Assembly: GCA_946481105.1 (NCBI GenBank)
Contig: CAMLMM010000085.1
Span: 1 to 7,460, forward strand
Length of the DNA stretch: 7,460 nt
Direction of reading: 5' to 3'
DNA from: an uncultured Alphaproteobacteria bacterium
GTDB taxonomy: Bacteria > Pseudomonadota > Alphaproteobacteria > Micavibrionales > Micavibrionaceae
How positions within the stretch are numbered: position 1 is the first letter of the stretch; the number at the start of each line of letters is the position of its first letter. The notes under the pieces were generated by a model. It was not told the DNA's origin. It saw only the letters and a list, made by a program, of their open reading frames with translations, and did not search any database. This document shows, piece after piece, positions 1-6,231 of the stretch. A program made the translations under genes and the position numbers.

Positions 1-242
1 GCACGACAGTATCGACAACCCTGGTCAAGACGGGGACGGATTACCGGGGCAAGGCTCATGATAAAACCTCGACCGGGCAATGTCTGGGCTGGACGTGGAA
101 TAGTGGCTATACTTACCAGGCTTTTAATGGGTCGTCGGGACTGACCTCCACCTCATGGATACAGAATGGTACGGCAAGTGACTCGGCATCTTATGGTGCC
201 TGTAATGGCCCCGTTGATTATATCTATTGTATCGAACAATAA
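1..242 (+). CDS. 3' end of a secreted-type protein with a DUF1554/endostatin-like C-terminus (partial)
   Basis: The reading frame starting at base 3 is open from the left edge to a TAA at 240-242, giving 79 residues; the start lies outside the window. The visible part is rich in Gly, Ser, Thr, Trp and Tyr, with a K-T-G-T-D stretch at 9-13, C-L-G-W-T-W at 27-32, Cys67, and a final Y-I-Y-C-I-E-Q. This order (a T-G-T-D segment, a Cys followed by W-T, then Cys-x8-Cys ending in C-I/F-E-Q) is what I know from C-termini of bacterial DUF1554-like proteins related to the endostatin/C-type-lectin fold, which are usually exported. That assignment rests on remembered motif resemblance only. Cys67 and Cys76 could form a disulfide if the protein is exported. 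No lysine- or arginine-rich tail follows. The gene converges on def and shares its terminator. Function is unknown; adhesion or surface binding is only a guess. Confidence 0.55.
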   Translation, partial: TTVSTTLVKTGTDYRGKAHDKTSTGQCLGWTWNSGYTYQAFNGSSGLTSTSWIQNGTASDSASYGACNGPVDYIYCIEQ

Positions 243-270
243 ATAAAAGCGGCCCTAGACCGCTTTTATT
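242..270. terminator. Bidirectional Rho-independent terminator
   Basis: An 11-bp perfect inverted repeat (AATAAAAGCGG at 242-252, CCGCTTTTATT at 260-270) surrounds a 7-nt loop. The GC core is flanked by A-runs on one side and T-runs on the other, so it can terminate in both directions. It overlaps the last base of the upstream plus-strand stop codon and the TAA of the minus-strand def gene (269-271), so two convergent genes share it. Confidence 0.85.
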
Positions 271-793
271 ACAGGATTTCCCCGTCTATGCGCAGTTTGT
301 CGACTTTCTTGACGATCATGTTGCGCTTGAGCCGGGACAGGTAATCGATAAATAATACACCGTTCAAATGGTCGAGTTCATGCTGGGCGCAGTGGGAAGC
401 CAGGTCTTCGCCAACCCATTCGTTTATCTGGCCATTGAGGTCGATATATTTCACGCGAACGGAGCGCGGGCGTTCGACTTCGGCATATTGCTGCGGGATG
501 GACAGGCAACCTTCTTCCATCACACTCATCTCCTCGGAACGCCAGATGATTTCCGGGTTGATCATGACGATGGGATTGCGGGTGGACGGCTCCTTGCGGT
601 ACTCCGTGTCCATGACGAATACGCGGTTCAGCAGCCCAACCTGATTGGCGGCTAGGCCGACACCGGGGGCGTCATACATGGTGTCCAGCATATCTTGCGC
701 CTGTTGTCGCACGGCATCGGAAATGGTGTCCACCGGTTTGGCGACTTCTTTGAGAACAGGATGGGGAATGGTGATAATAGGCAATAGGGACAT
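269..793 (-). CDS. def: Peptide deformylase
   Basis: A metalloenzyme that removes the formyl group from the N-terminal formyl-methionine of nascent proteins at the ribosome exit in the cytoplasm. The 174-residue length is typical of the family. All three signature motifs are present: motif I G-V-G-L-A-A-N-Q at 44-51, motif II E-G-C-L-S at 94-98 with metal ligand Cys96, and motif III H-E-L-D-H at 138-142 with ligands His138 and His142 and catalytic Glu139. It should therefore be active. The ATG at 793 is preceded by GGAGAG at plus positions 801-806 with 7 nt spacing, which fixes the start. No fmt gene follows, unlike the common def-fmt arrangement; the gene stands alone here, ending in a shared bidirectional terminator and divergent from the M23 peptidase gene across a 402-bp spacer. 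Confidence 0.97.
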   Translation of the reverse strand: MSLLPIITIPHPVLKEVAKPVDTISDAVRQQAQDMLDTMYDAPGVGLAANQVGLLNRVFVMDTEYRKEPSTRNPIVMINPEIIWRSEEMSVMEEGCLSIPQQYAEVERPRSVRVKYIDLNGQINEWVGEDLASHCAQHELDHLNGVLFIDYLSRLKRNMIVKKVDKLRIDGEIL

Positions 794-800
794 TCAGGTA

Positions 801-806
801 CTCTCC
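801..806 (-). promoter_or_regulatory. Shine-Dalgarno site of def
   Basis: The minus strand reads GGAGAG, 7 nt upstream of the def ATG. It is a strong match to the anti-Shine-Dalgarno sequence and supports the 793 start. Confidence 0.8.
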
Positions 807-960
807 AGATGGTCAGAGAGATGTAGCGTGACAGTTCCGGCGCGCCAAGAAAAATCCATGAGTAAATAGGGAGACTATCTATTTAATTATCATAACTCTG
901 AAATTTTGGGTTATTTATAGGTGTTTTTGGCCGAATATAACGATATGAAAATTCAAAAGG

Positions 961-989
961 TTGACGCAACAGACGAGCTTCGCTAGAAC
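961..989 (+). promoter_or_regulatory. Possible sigma-70-like promoter for the M23 peptidase gene
   Basis: TTGACG (5 of 6 consensus) at 961-966 and TAGAAC (4 of 6) at 984-989 are separated by exactly 17 bp. Transcription from here would give a leader of about 200 nt that includes the hairpins at 1076-1118. This is a motif match only; the closer TATAAC at 1167-1172 is an alternative. Confidence 0.3.
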
Positions 990-1075
990 ATGCCCTGACT
1001 TTAAGCCGCCTGGGTGGGTGGCTGTGCGTAACTGGAAGTATGCCATTTGGCGTTTAAAGGGTTTTGTGCTAGTAA

Positions 1076-1118
1076 GGACAGACTGAAACTGTCCGCCACA
1101 ATTCGCTGCTTCGCGGAC
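1076..1118 (+). other. Two mutually exclusive hairpins in the M23 gene leader
   Basis: GGACAG (1076-1081) pairs with CTGTCC (1089-1094) around a 7-nt loop. GTCCGC (1091-1096) pairs with GCGGAC (1113-1118) around a 16-nt loop. The two stems share 1091-1094, so an RNA could form one or the other but not both. No U-run follows either stem, so neither is a simple terminator. Stems of 6 bp can occur by chance. Confidence 0.3.
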
Positions 1119-1195
1119 GCATCTGTAACTGAACGAGCCATTAACGGAACGACAACGACTTATCTCTATAACGTCATTCAGCATCCAGCCATTTC

Positions 1196-2782
1196 ATGAT
1201 TTCACTCACATCCACCAGCTTTGACGCCACCACCGCCCATATTTTTTCATTGGGCCAGCGCTCTGTAACTGCCCTGTCGCGTATCCTGCACGTCAAAGAA
1301 CGCCATCTCCTGACCCGCCAGAACCGCCTGCGCCTGCGTTATAGCGCGAGTGCCGTGGCCGGGGCTGTTCTGGTTGTTTCCCTCTATGTTGGTGGCCAGA
1401 TCAACCCAACCACGATTGAGTCAATTGACCAGGTTAATTTTGTTAGCACCCTCGAATCACCCGTCGCGACTGAGACTGCCAGAGAGCCCTTGCTCTCTTT
1501 TATTTTAAAGCCGTCCGCCGGGCTTAATGCCCATCGCGACGAATCAGGCCAGATTCGCCGCGACCGAGACGTAATCCAGTCCGCCAGTTTAACCGATGAA
1601 GCCGCCGAGATTCATTCTCCGGCTGCTGAGGAGCGCCGAATCAAGATTGGCAAAGGCGATACACTGGCGGGTGTTCTGGTCAAAGCCGGCCTGGGCGGCA
1701 ATGAATCACAACAGGTCGTGAATGCCGTGGCCCGCCATTTTGATATGCGGTCCCTGCGTCCGGGCCAGGAGCTGACCCTGACACTGGAGCCAGCCGAAAC
1801 CAATTCAGGTTATGTATTTTCCGACCTGACCTTTATGCCGGATCCGCTGCGCACTGTCGAAGTTGTACGCGGTGATGATGGTGTGATTGTTTCCACACTC
1901 GACAAAAAAGCGGTGAAACCGTCCCGCGAAGCGCGCGAAGTGCGTATTGAGGGATCAGTTTACGGATCCGCCGATAAAGCAGATTTGCCGGACCGCGTGA
2001 CCGCCAACGCTATTAAACTTTTTTCCTACGCGGTCGACTTCCAGCGTGATATTCACAGCGGCGATAAGCTGAATGTGATGTATGACAGCTATAAAACCGA
2101 TGATGGCTATGTCGCCAAAACAGGCGATATTGTTTTTGCCAAGCTGACAGTGGCTGGCCGTGAATACGCGCTCTACCGCTATCAGACCAAAGACGGCCAG
2201 GTGGATTACTATACCGCCGATGGCAAAAGCATGCGGAAATCATCTGGCCTGATGCGTACACCAGTGGCTTTTGGCCGTATGTCATCGGGCTTCGGCATGC
2301 GCCAGCACCCGGTGCTGGGCTATACCAAGATGCATAAAGGCGTGGATTTCGCCGCGCCGACCGGAACAGCCGTTTATGCCGCGGGCAATGGCGTGATTGA
2401 AAGGGCTGGCCGATTCTCGTCTTTTGGCAATTACATTCGCATTCGCCATTCGTCGAAAATCTCGACGGCCTATGCGCATTTAAGTCGCTATGCCGCCGGT
2501 ATCCGCCCGGGTGTTGCTGTCAAACAAGGGCAATTGATTGGGTATGTGGGCACCACTGGCCGTTCAACCGGGCCGCATCTGCATTATGAAGTTCTGGCGA
2601 ATGGTGTACAGGTCAACCCAAATTCGGTGAAAGTAGCCGCCGATACGGCGTTGAAAGGCGAAGAACTTCAGCGCTTCAAACGCAACCTGCAAAGCATGAG
2701 CCAGGAATATGTGCGTAACCTGCCGGCATCCCCGGAACGTGTTGCTCTGGCAAGTTCGGCGACACATATCGCCAGAAACTGA
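1196..2782 (+). CDS. Membrane-anchored M23 family murein endopeptidase (MepM-like)
   Basis: A zinc peptidase expected to cleave peptide cross-links in periplasmic peptidoglycan during wall growth or division. The 528 residues comprise a basic cytoplasmic N-terminus (1-48), one membrane segment (about 50-67), a variable linker, a LysM/OapA-like domain (about 147-199, with I-G-K-G-D-T-L and L-R-P-G-Q), a beta-rich middle region (about 245-345), and the lysostaphin-type catalytic domain (about 355-480). The active site is complete: His380 and Asp384 in H-K-G-V-D-F, His428 in A-Y-A-H-L, and H-L-H with His461 and His463, so this should be an enzyme rather than an inactive activator of EnvC type. 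The ATG at 1196 is the only ATG in the open frame after a TAA at 1169-1171, but no clear Shine-Dalgarno sequence precedes it. It is somewhat longer than E. coli MepM, with a 45-residue tail after the catalytic domain. The gene converges on the CxxC protein gene with a 5-bp gap. Confidence 0.93.
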   Translation: MISLTSTSFDATTAHIFSLGQRSVTALSRILHVKERHLLTRQNRLRLRYSASAVAGAVLVVSLYVGGQINPTTIESIDQVNFVSTLESPVATETAREPLLSFILKPSAGLNAHRDESGQIRRDRDVIQSASLTDEAAEIHSPAAEERRIKIGKGDTLAGVLVKAGLGGNESQQVVNAVARHFDMRSLRPGQELTLTLEPAETNSGYVFSDLTFMPDPLRTVEVVRGDDGVIVSTLDKKAVKPSREAREVRIEGSVYGSADKADLPDRVTANAIKLFSYAVDFQRDIHSGDKLNVMYDSYKTDDGYVAKTGDIVFAKLTVAGREYALYRYQTKDGQVDYYTADGKSMRKSSGLMRTPVAFGRMSSGFGMRQHPVLGYTKMHKGVDFAAPTGTAVYAAGNGVIERAGRFSSFGNYIRIRHSSKISTAYAHLSRYAAGIRPGVAVKQGQLIGYVGTTGRSTGPHLHYEVLANGVQVNPNSVKVAADTALKGEELQRFKRNLQSMSQEYVRNLPASPERVALASSATHIARN

Positions 2783-2787
2783 TAACC

Positions 2788-4482
2788 TCATAAGTTAAGA
2801 AAAGGTAGGACAGGGGGTACGATATTTCCCTGCAGCCACCCGATCACCAATATAATCAATGTAATAATACTGGTCCCTACCGCCGACCCGATGCGGGTTT
2901 TTCCGGCTGCCGGAAAATTCTTTTTCAGGTGCTCCGAGTCAATAATACCGGCCAGCGCCTGTATCTGGAATATAATACCCAGCATTCGTGCGAAAAGAAC
3001 GCTTAAGCCGTAACCGGCAAAGGGACTCCCTAAAAGCAGGATCCAGAAGGTCAGACCGGGAACCCCAATTTGGGGCAGGCTTTGAGGATCGAATTTCAAT
3101 GCCAGCAGACTGTAAAGAACGGCGTATATAATTAGGCCGCACACCATGCCGGTATAGCGGGATATGCGCGTGGTCCGATGAAGAATCTGCCCGGACAGAG
3201 TAACTAATTCTTCCAATCGCTCAGGATTAATGCCGACGGCATATTTTTCAGTAAGAAACATATGGGCTTTTGCCGTGTTTTTTATCTGCAGTGTTTTCGT
3301 AAGGATATCCTTAATTAAAGCATATTTTATCGCACGGCGGAGTAACTGGGGCGTCCATTTTCGGCTGGCAACCGTTGCCCGTAATGCGTCCTGCCCTTTT
3401 TTTGTCATCGTATCAAGGAAGGGCGGCATTTCCATCAGGCGGGCCTGAAACCCGAACATAACCCCACTTATTGTATTGCCATTTACATCAAAGTTGATGG
3501 GCCCTATCGGGCAGGTGACATTGTAATCAAGCACCAATGTATCTTTTACCGCATGTTTGTCGTTTAACTGTGAGGTTTGCATACCCAATTCAGATGCATG
3601 TGGATGGACAAGGGCTACCTCAATATCGTTTTTTTGCACTAGCCGTGCAGCCCGCTGCTCCATTTCACCAACCAGGAAAGGAGGTAGGTTACTGCGGTCA
3701 TATTCGAACAGTGTAGTTGCATACATATTAATGGTTGCGATATGCGACATCCACCCTGAGGCTGCGCAGTATTGACAGGGGATATATCCTGTTGAGGCGC
3801 ATTTAGGGCACTTTATTTGTCCTGTTCCAACACATTGAGGGCAGGTGATGCGCCCATCGGCGTGGCAAAATGTGCATGGGTCTGCCCCTTTAGGGGTTTG
3901 AATTCTGGCTGTCCCACGACAACGCGGACAGACTATCTGGCGGCGACCCTGACAATTAATACAGTTCAGGACCTTTTGTCCCTGACAGTTAATACAGACG
4001 GTACGGCCCATATTCTTACACTGCGCGCATTTCTCATGCACGACCAGCGTTTTTCGCAACGCATGAAATTCCATGCGCTGGTCGTTTATGCCGAATCCCT
4101 TATCCGTGCGGGCGAAGGCGATATCGGTAATCATTTTTTTTGTGTCGGGATTGCTCACAGCCAGCTGGGGAAGCATGTGCAGGGTTCGGCGGAATTCATC
4201 CTCGGTTGGCACGGCTTCAGCCGTCATATTGCGGCCCGGTTCGATGCGCATGGCATGTTCGGCACTTAATTTCAGCGTCGTACGTGCCGGAAAACGGATC
4301 ATTTTAATGTCATGACTGATTAACTTTACATCTTTGGCCCAAGCGCCGTTACCATGAACCAGGCCTTTCATGCGACGAAGGGCGCGATCAATCAGCCGCT
4401 GGTCAATCTGCGGCTGCGGGGCGGTTGGCGGTTGTACTGCCATGCCTGCAGGCGGTAAATCCTGATCGTCTTGGAAATTCAT
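2788..4482 (-). CDS. Uncharacterised membrane protein with eight CxxC pairs (DnaJ/BSD2-like zinc-finger ladder)
   Basis: Not a family I can name. From the chosen start the protein has 564 residues: a Pro/Gln-rich N-terminus (about 9-27), a mixed region to about 148, a cysteine ladder (152-239), a soluble alpha/beta-looking region (about 245-440), and three or four hydrophobic segments (about 444-462, 476-510 which may be two helices, and 533-550). The ladder has CxxC pairs beginning at Cys152, 163, 174, 185, 203, 214, 225 and 236, so spacings are 11,11,11,18,11,11,11. Units such as C-P-Q-C-V-G-T-G resemble the CxxCxGxG zinc motif of DnaJ and of plant BSD2, but there is no H-P-D J-domain motif and the spacing differs from DnaJ. 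Sixteen ligands could hold four zinc ions. There is no signal peptide, so the ladder is probably cytoplasmic. Three ATG codons stand in a row at the start; AGGA at plus 4490-4493 lies 7 nt from the third (4482) but only 1 nt from the first (4488), so I chose the third. A membrane-linked chaperone, redox or assembly role is speculation. Confidence 0.9.
   Translation of the reverse strand: MNFQDDQDLPPAGMAVQPPTAPQPQIDQRLIDRALRRMKGLVHGNGAWAKDVKLISHDIKMIRFPARTTLKLSAEHAMRIEPGRNMTAEAVPTEDEFRRTLHMLPQLAVSNPDTKKMITDIAFARTDKGFGINDQRMEFHALRKTLVVHEKCAQCKNMGRTVCINCQGQKVLNCINCQGRRQIVCPRCRGTARIQTPKGADPCTFCHADGRITCPQCVGTGQIKCPKCASTGYIPCQYCAASGWMSHIATINMYATTLFEYDRSNLPPFLVGEMEQRAARLVQKNDIEVALVHPHASELGMQTSQLNDKHAVKDTLVLDYNVTCPIGPINFDVNGNTISGVMFGFQARLMEMPPFLDTMTKKGQDALRATVASRKWTPQLLRRAIKYALIKDILTKTLQIKNTAKAHMFLTEKYAVGINPERLEELVTLSGQILHRTTRISRYTGMVCGLIIYAVLYSLLALKFDPQSLPQIGVPGLTFWILLLGSPFAGYGLSVLFARMLGIIFQIQALAGIIDSEHLKKNFPAAGKTRIGSAVGTSIITLIILVIGWLQGNIVPPVLPFLNL
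3766..4029 (-). repeat. Coding tandem repeat: eight CxxC units with 33-bp period
   Basis: Within the membrane protein gene, cysteine pairs recur every 11 codons in two runs of four, separated by one 18-codon step (7 extra codons). At DNA level, CCTGACA[A/G]TTAATACAG occurs at 3948-3964 and 3981-3997, 17 nt with one mismatch and an offset of exactly 33 bp; both copies encode C-I-N-C-Q. The other units are diverged in DNA. This points to growth by tandem duplication of one unit. Confidence 0.8.
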
Positions 4483-4489
4483 CATCATA

Positions 4490-4493
4490 TCCT
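4490..4493 (-). promoter_or_regulatory. Shine-Dalgarno site deciding the start of the CxxC protein
   Basis: The minus strand reads AGGA followed by T and three consecutive ATG codons. Spacing is 1, 4 and 7 nt to the first, second and third ATG. Only the third is well placed, so translation most likely begins at 4482. Confidence 0.55.
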
Positions 4494-4509
4494 AAACATA
4501 ATCAAGTGA

Positions 4510-4540
4510 ATGACAAGCGGCTCGTTTTGTCTTATATAAT
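4510..4540 (+). promoter_or_regulatory. Sigma-70-like promoter of the DUF6489-mnmE operon
   Basis: A perfect TATAAT lies at 4535-4540. The best -35 candidate is ATGACA at 4510-4515 (5 of 6), with a somewhat long 19-bp spacer. Transcription would start near 4547, giving a leader of roughly 17 nt that holds the Shine-Dalgarno sequence. It sits in the 75-bp spacer shared with the divergent CxxC protein gene, for which I find no clear promoter. Confidence 0.6.
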
Positions 4541-4550
4541 AGCCAGCCCC

Positions 4551-4555
4551 AGGAG
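4551..4555 (+). promoter_or_regulatory. Shine-Dalgarno site of the DUF6489 gene
   Basis: AGGAG stands 8 nt before the ATG at 4564, a strong and well-spaced ribosome binding site. Confidence 0.8.
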
Positions 4556-4563
4556 ATTTAGAT

Positions 4564-4878
4564 ATGCGCTTTGAAGTTAATGTCGATTGCACACCGGAAG
4601 AAGCCCGTCAATTCTTTGGCCTTCCCGATATTTTACCGATGCAGCAGGATTTGATGGAAATGGTGTCGCGCCGTCTGTCAGAGAATATTCAGACAATGGA
4701 ACCGGAAACCTTGATGAAAACATGGGTGCCTGCCCTGTTTCAGGGATGGTCTGATCTTCAGTCCAATTTCTGGAACCAGATGGCCGGCATGGGCGGCAAT
4801 ATGCCTAAAGCACCATCAATGAATTTCAATGTAGGCCCATCAAAGCAATCATCCGCATCCAAAGCTAAGAAAAAGTAA
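4564..4878 (+). CDS. DUF6489 family small protein
   Basis: A 104-residue protein without signal peptide or membrane segment. I match it to the alphaproteobacterial DUF6489 family from its opening: a short strand V-N-V-D followed by C-T-P-E-E-A-R-Q-F-F-G-L-P-D at 9-22, then a helical stretch with M-x-M-V-S-R-R-L, a K-T-W-V-P-A-L segment (52-58) and aromatic residues (W62, F69, W70). The tail (about 75-104) is low-complexity, rich in Met, Gly, Ser and Lys, and ends in K-A-K-K-K. No function is known to me; the helical, Trp-containing middle is loosely phasin-like, but this is not strong. It has its own promoter and a strong ribosome binding site and is followed 5 nt later by mnmE, so the two are almost certainly cotranscribed. 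Whether it is functionally tied to tRNA modification is not shown. Confidence 0.85.
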   Translation: MRFEVNVDCTPEEARQFFGLPDILPMQQDLMEMVSRRLSENIQTMEPETLMKTWVPALFQGWSDLQSNFWNQMAGMGGNMPKAPSMNFNVGPSKQSSASKAKKK

Positions 4879-4883
4879 CGTGC

Positions 4884-6200
4884 ATGGATACGATTTTTGC
4901 CCTTTCCACGGCACCGGGACGTGCTGGGGTAGCCGTTATCCGGGTGTCAGGACCAGCAGCCTGGCAAAGTCTGAAACGTCTGACCACCGGTGATATCGTC
5001 CCGCGACAAACCCATTTACGCCGCCTGACCCATCCGGGGACGGGCATTGTACTGGATCAGGCCATGGTGATCGGCTTCAAGGCACCAGCCAGTTTTACGG
5101 GTGAAGATTGCGTCGAATACCATTTGCATGGAGGAACGGCAGTTGTAGCCGGGGTATTGGAGTGCCTGGGACACGAGTCGGGCCATCGTATGGCATTGCC
5201 GGGTGAATTCACACGGCGCGCCTTTGAGAATGGCAAACTGGATTTAACTGCCGCCGAGGCGGTTGCCGATCTTATCCATGCGGAAACTGAGAGTCAGAAA
5301 TTGCAGGCGTTGCGCCAGATGGATGGCAGCCTCTTTCGCCTTTATGAAGGGTGGAAGGAGCGGATCGCCCGTATTCTGGCCTTGATGGAAGCTGATCTTG
5401 ATTTTTCGGATCAGGACCTGCCGGAAGATATGCTGCTGAAAGTCCGGCCCGATGTGTCGGATATCAAAAATGAAATCGAAGCACATCTGCAGGATGGTCA
5501 CCGTGGTGAAATTCTGCGCGATGGCTTTCACATTATTATTCTGGGGGCACCGAATGCTGGCAAGTCATCGCTGGTCAACGCTCTGGCGCGCCGTGACGTG
5601 GCGATTGTGTCGCCCCTGGCTGGCACCACACGGGATATGATTGATGTGCACCTCAATTTGGGTGGCTATGCGGTTATTCTGACTGATACGGCCGGGTTAC
5701 GAGATAACCGCGATGACAGTGTGCATGGGCAAATTGAAGCCGAGGGCATACGGCGGGCGCTGGCGCGGGCGGAAAATGCGCATTTACGCTTATACCTGAT
5801 TGATGGAACCGAAACCAATCCTGTTTTGCCAGCGCCGGATATGCGTACCATGGTGGTGGTAAATAAAAGCGATGCGCCAGATTTTACAAATCGTAATGCA
5901 GATTGCGTCATTTCGGTTGAAACAGGCGAGGGAATTGACACGTTGCTTGCGTTACTACATGGGCGGGTAAAGGAGCAACTGGAAACAGGGGGAGACGCGC
6001 CGCTTTTGACACGCGCCCGTCACCGTGAAGCGCTCTCGCTAGCGGTGGAGCATCTGGACCGTAGCATGGTGGCCCCGTTACCTGAACTGGCTACTGAGGA
6101 TTTACGCCTCGCCTTACGGGCGCTGGGGTCTTTGACCGGTCGGGTGGATATCGAGGATTTGCTTGATATGATTTTCCGGGATTTCTGTATCGGGAAATAG
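4884..6200 (+). CDS. mnmE: tRNA modification GTPase MnmE (TrmE)
   Basis: With its partner MnmG, this potassium-dependent GTPase installs the (carboxymethyl)aminomethyl group on uridine 34 of tRNAs that read two-codon boxes, using a folate one-carbon donor. The 438 residues are typical for alphaproteobacteria. The N-terminal folate-binding domain covers about 1-118 (T-I-F-A-L-S-T-A-P-G-R-A-G at 3-15), followed by a helical domain split by the G domain. The G domain has G1 G-A-P-N-A-G-K-S (221-228), G2 G-T-T-R-D (247-251), G3 D-T-A-G (268-271) and G4 N-K-S-D (327-330). The C-terminus F-C-I-G-K carries the conserved Cys435, so all key parts are intact. The start ATG lies 5 nt after the DUF6489 stop; the upstream purine run AAGAAAAAG is only a weak ribosome binding site, so translational coupling is likely. 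mnmG, rsmG and parAB, frequent followers of mnmE in this class, are absent; a terminator follows at once. Confidence 0.98.
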   Translation: MDTIFALSTAPGRAGVAVIRVSGPAAWQSLKRLTTGDIVPRQTHLRRLTHPGTGIVLDQAMVIGFKAPASFTGEDCVEYHLHGGTAVVAGVLECLGHESGHRMALPGEFTRRAFENGKLDLTAAEAVADLIHAETESQKLQALRQMDGSLFRLYEGWKERIARILALMEADLDFSDQDLPEDMLLKVRPDVSDIKNEIEAHLQDGHRGEILRDGFHIIILGAPNAGKSSLVNALARRDVAIVSPLAGTTRDMIDVHLNLGGYAVILTDTAGLRDNRDDSVHGQIEAEGIRRALARAENAHLRLYLIDGTETNPVLPAPDMRTMVVVNKSDAPDFTNRNADCVISVETGEGIDTLLALLHGRVKEQLETGGDAPLLTRARHREALSLAVEHLDRSMVAPLPELATEDLRLALRALGSLTGRVDIEDLLDMIFRDFCIGK

Positions 6201-6204
6201 CAAT

Positions 6205-6231
6205 AAAAAAGGGCTGCGAGGGCCCTTTTTT
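6205..6231. terminator. Bidirectional Rho-independent terminator between mnmE and mlaC
   Basis: AAAAAAGGGC (6205-6214) and GCCCTTTTTT (6222-6231) form a 10-bp stem around a 7-nt loop. The T-run serves the plus-strand mnmE transcript and the A-run, read on the minus strand, serves mlaC. It begins 4 bp after the mnmE stop and overlaps the mlaC TAA (6230-6232). Confidence 0.88.

Larger units (their letters stand above)
794..1195. other. Gene-free divergent spacer between def and the M23 peptidase gene
   Basis: 402 bp lie between the divergent starts. Bases around 861-960 are AT-rich and should hold promoter elements for def, although I cannot single out a convincing -35/-10 pair on the minus strand. 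On the plus strand TTGACG at 961-966 and TAGAAC at 984-989 are exactly 17 bp apart and make a moderate sigma-70-like pair. A TATAAC at 1167-1172 lies 23 bp ahead of the M23 start without a good -35. Bases 1076-1118 hold two overlapping hairpins. An open minus-strand frame of 89 codons (915-1184) exists but has no ribosome binding site and no recognisable protein character, so I do not call it a gene. Confidence 0.6.

Noticed and set aside
368..655. Open frames of 95 and 69 codons on the plus strand
   Set aside because: Shadows of def, whose three catalytic motifs settle the coding strand.
915..1184. 89-codon open frame on the minus strand in the def-M23 spacer
   Set aside because: No Shine-Dalgarno sequence, no recognisable motif, odd composition with scattered Cys, and it would run across the probable M23 promoter and leader.
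3766..4029. CRISPR array or noncoding repeat
   Set aside because: The 33-bp period is in frame, encodes CxxC units, and most units are diverged at DNA level, unlike identical CRISPR repeats.
3817..4269. 150-codon plus-strand open frame
   Set aside because: It is fully antisense to the CxxC protein gene, whose regular cysteine ladder proves the minus frame; it has no ribosome binding site.
2788..4482. Identity of the CxxC protein as a true DnaJ
   Set aside because: It lacks an H-P-D motif and a J domain, the CxxC spacing is 11 rather than the DnaJ pattern, and it has C-terminal membrane segments.
4489..4530. Minus-strand promoter for the CxxC protein gene
   Set aside because: TATGTT-like and TTGTCA-like hexamers occur but only 10 bp apart; no pair with acceptable spacing was found.
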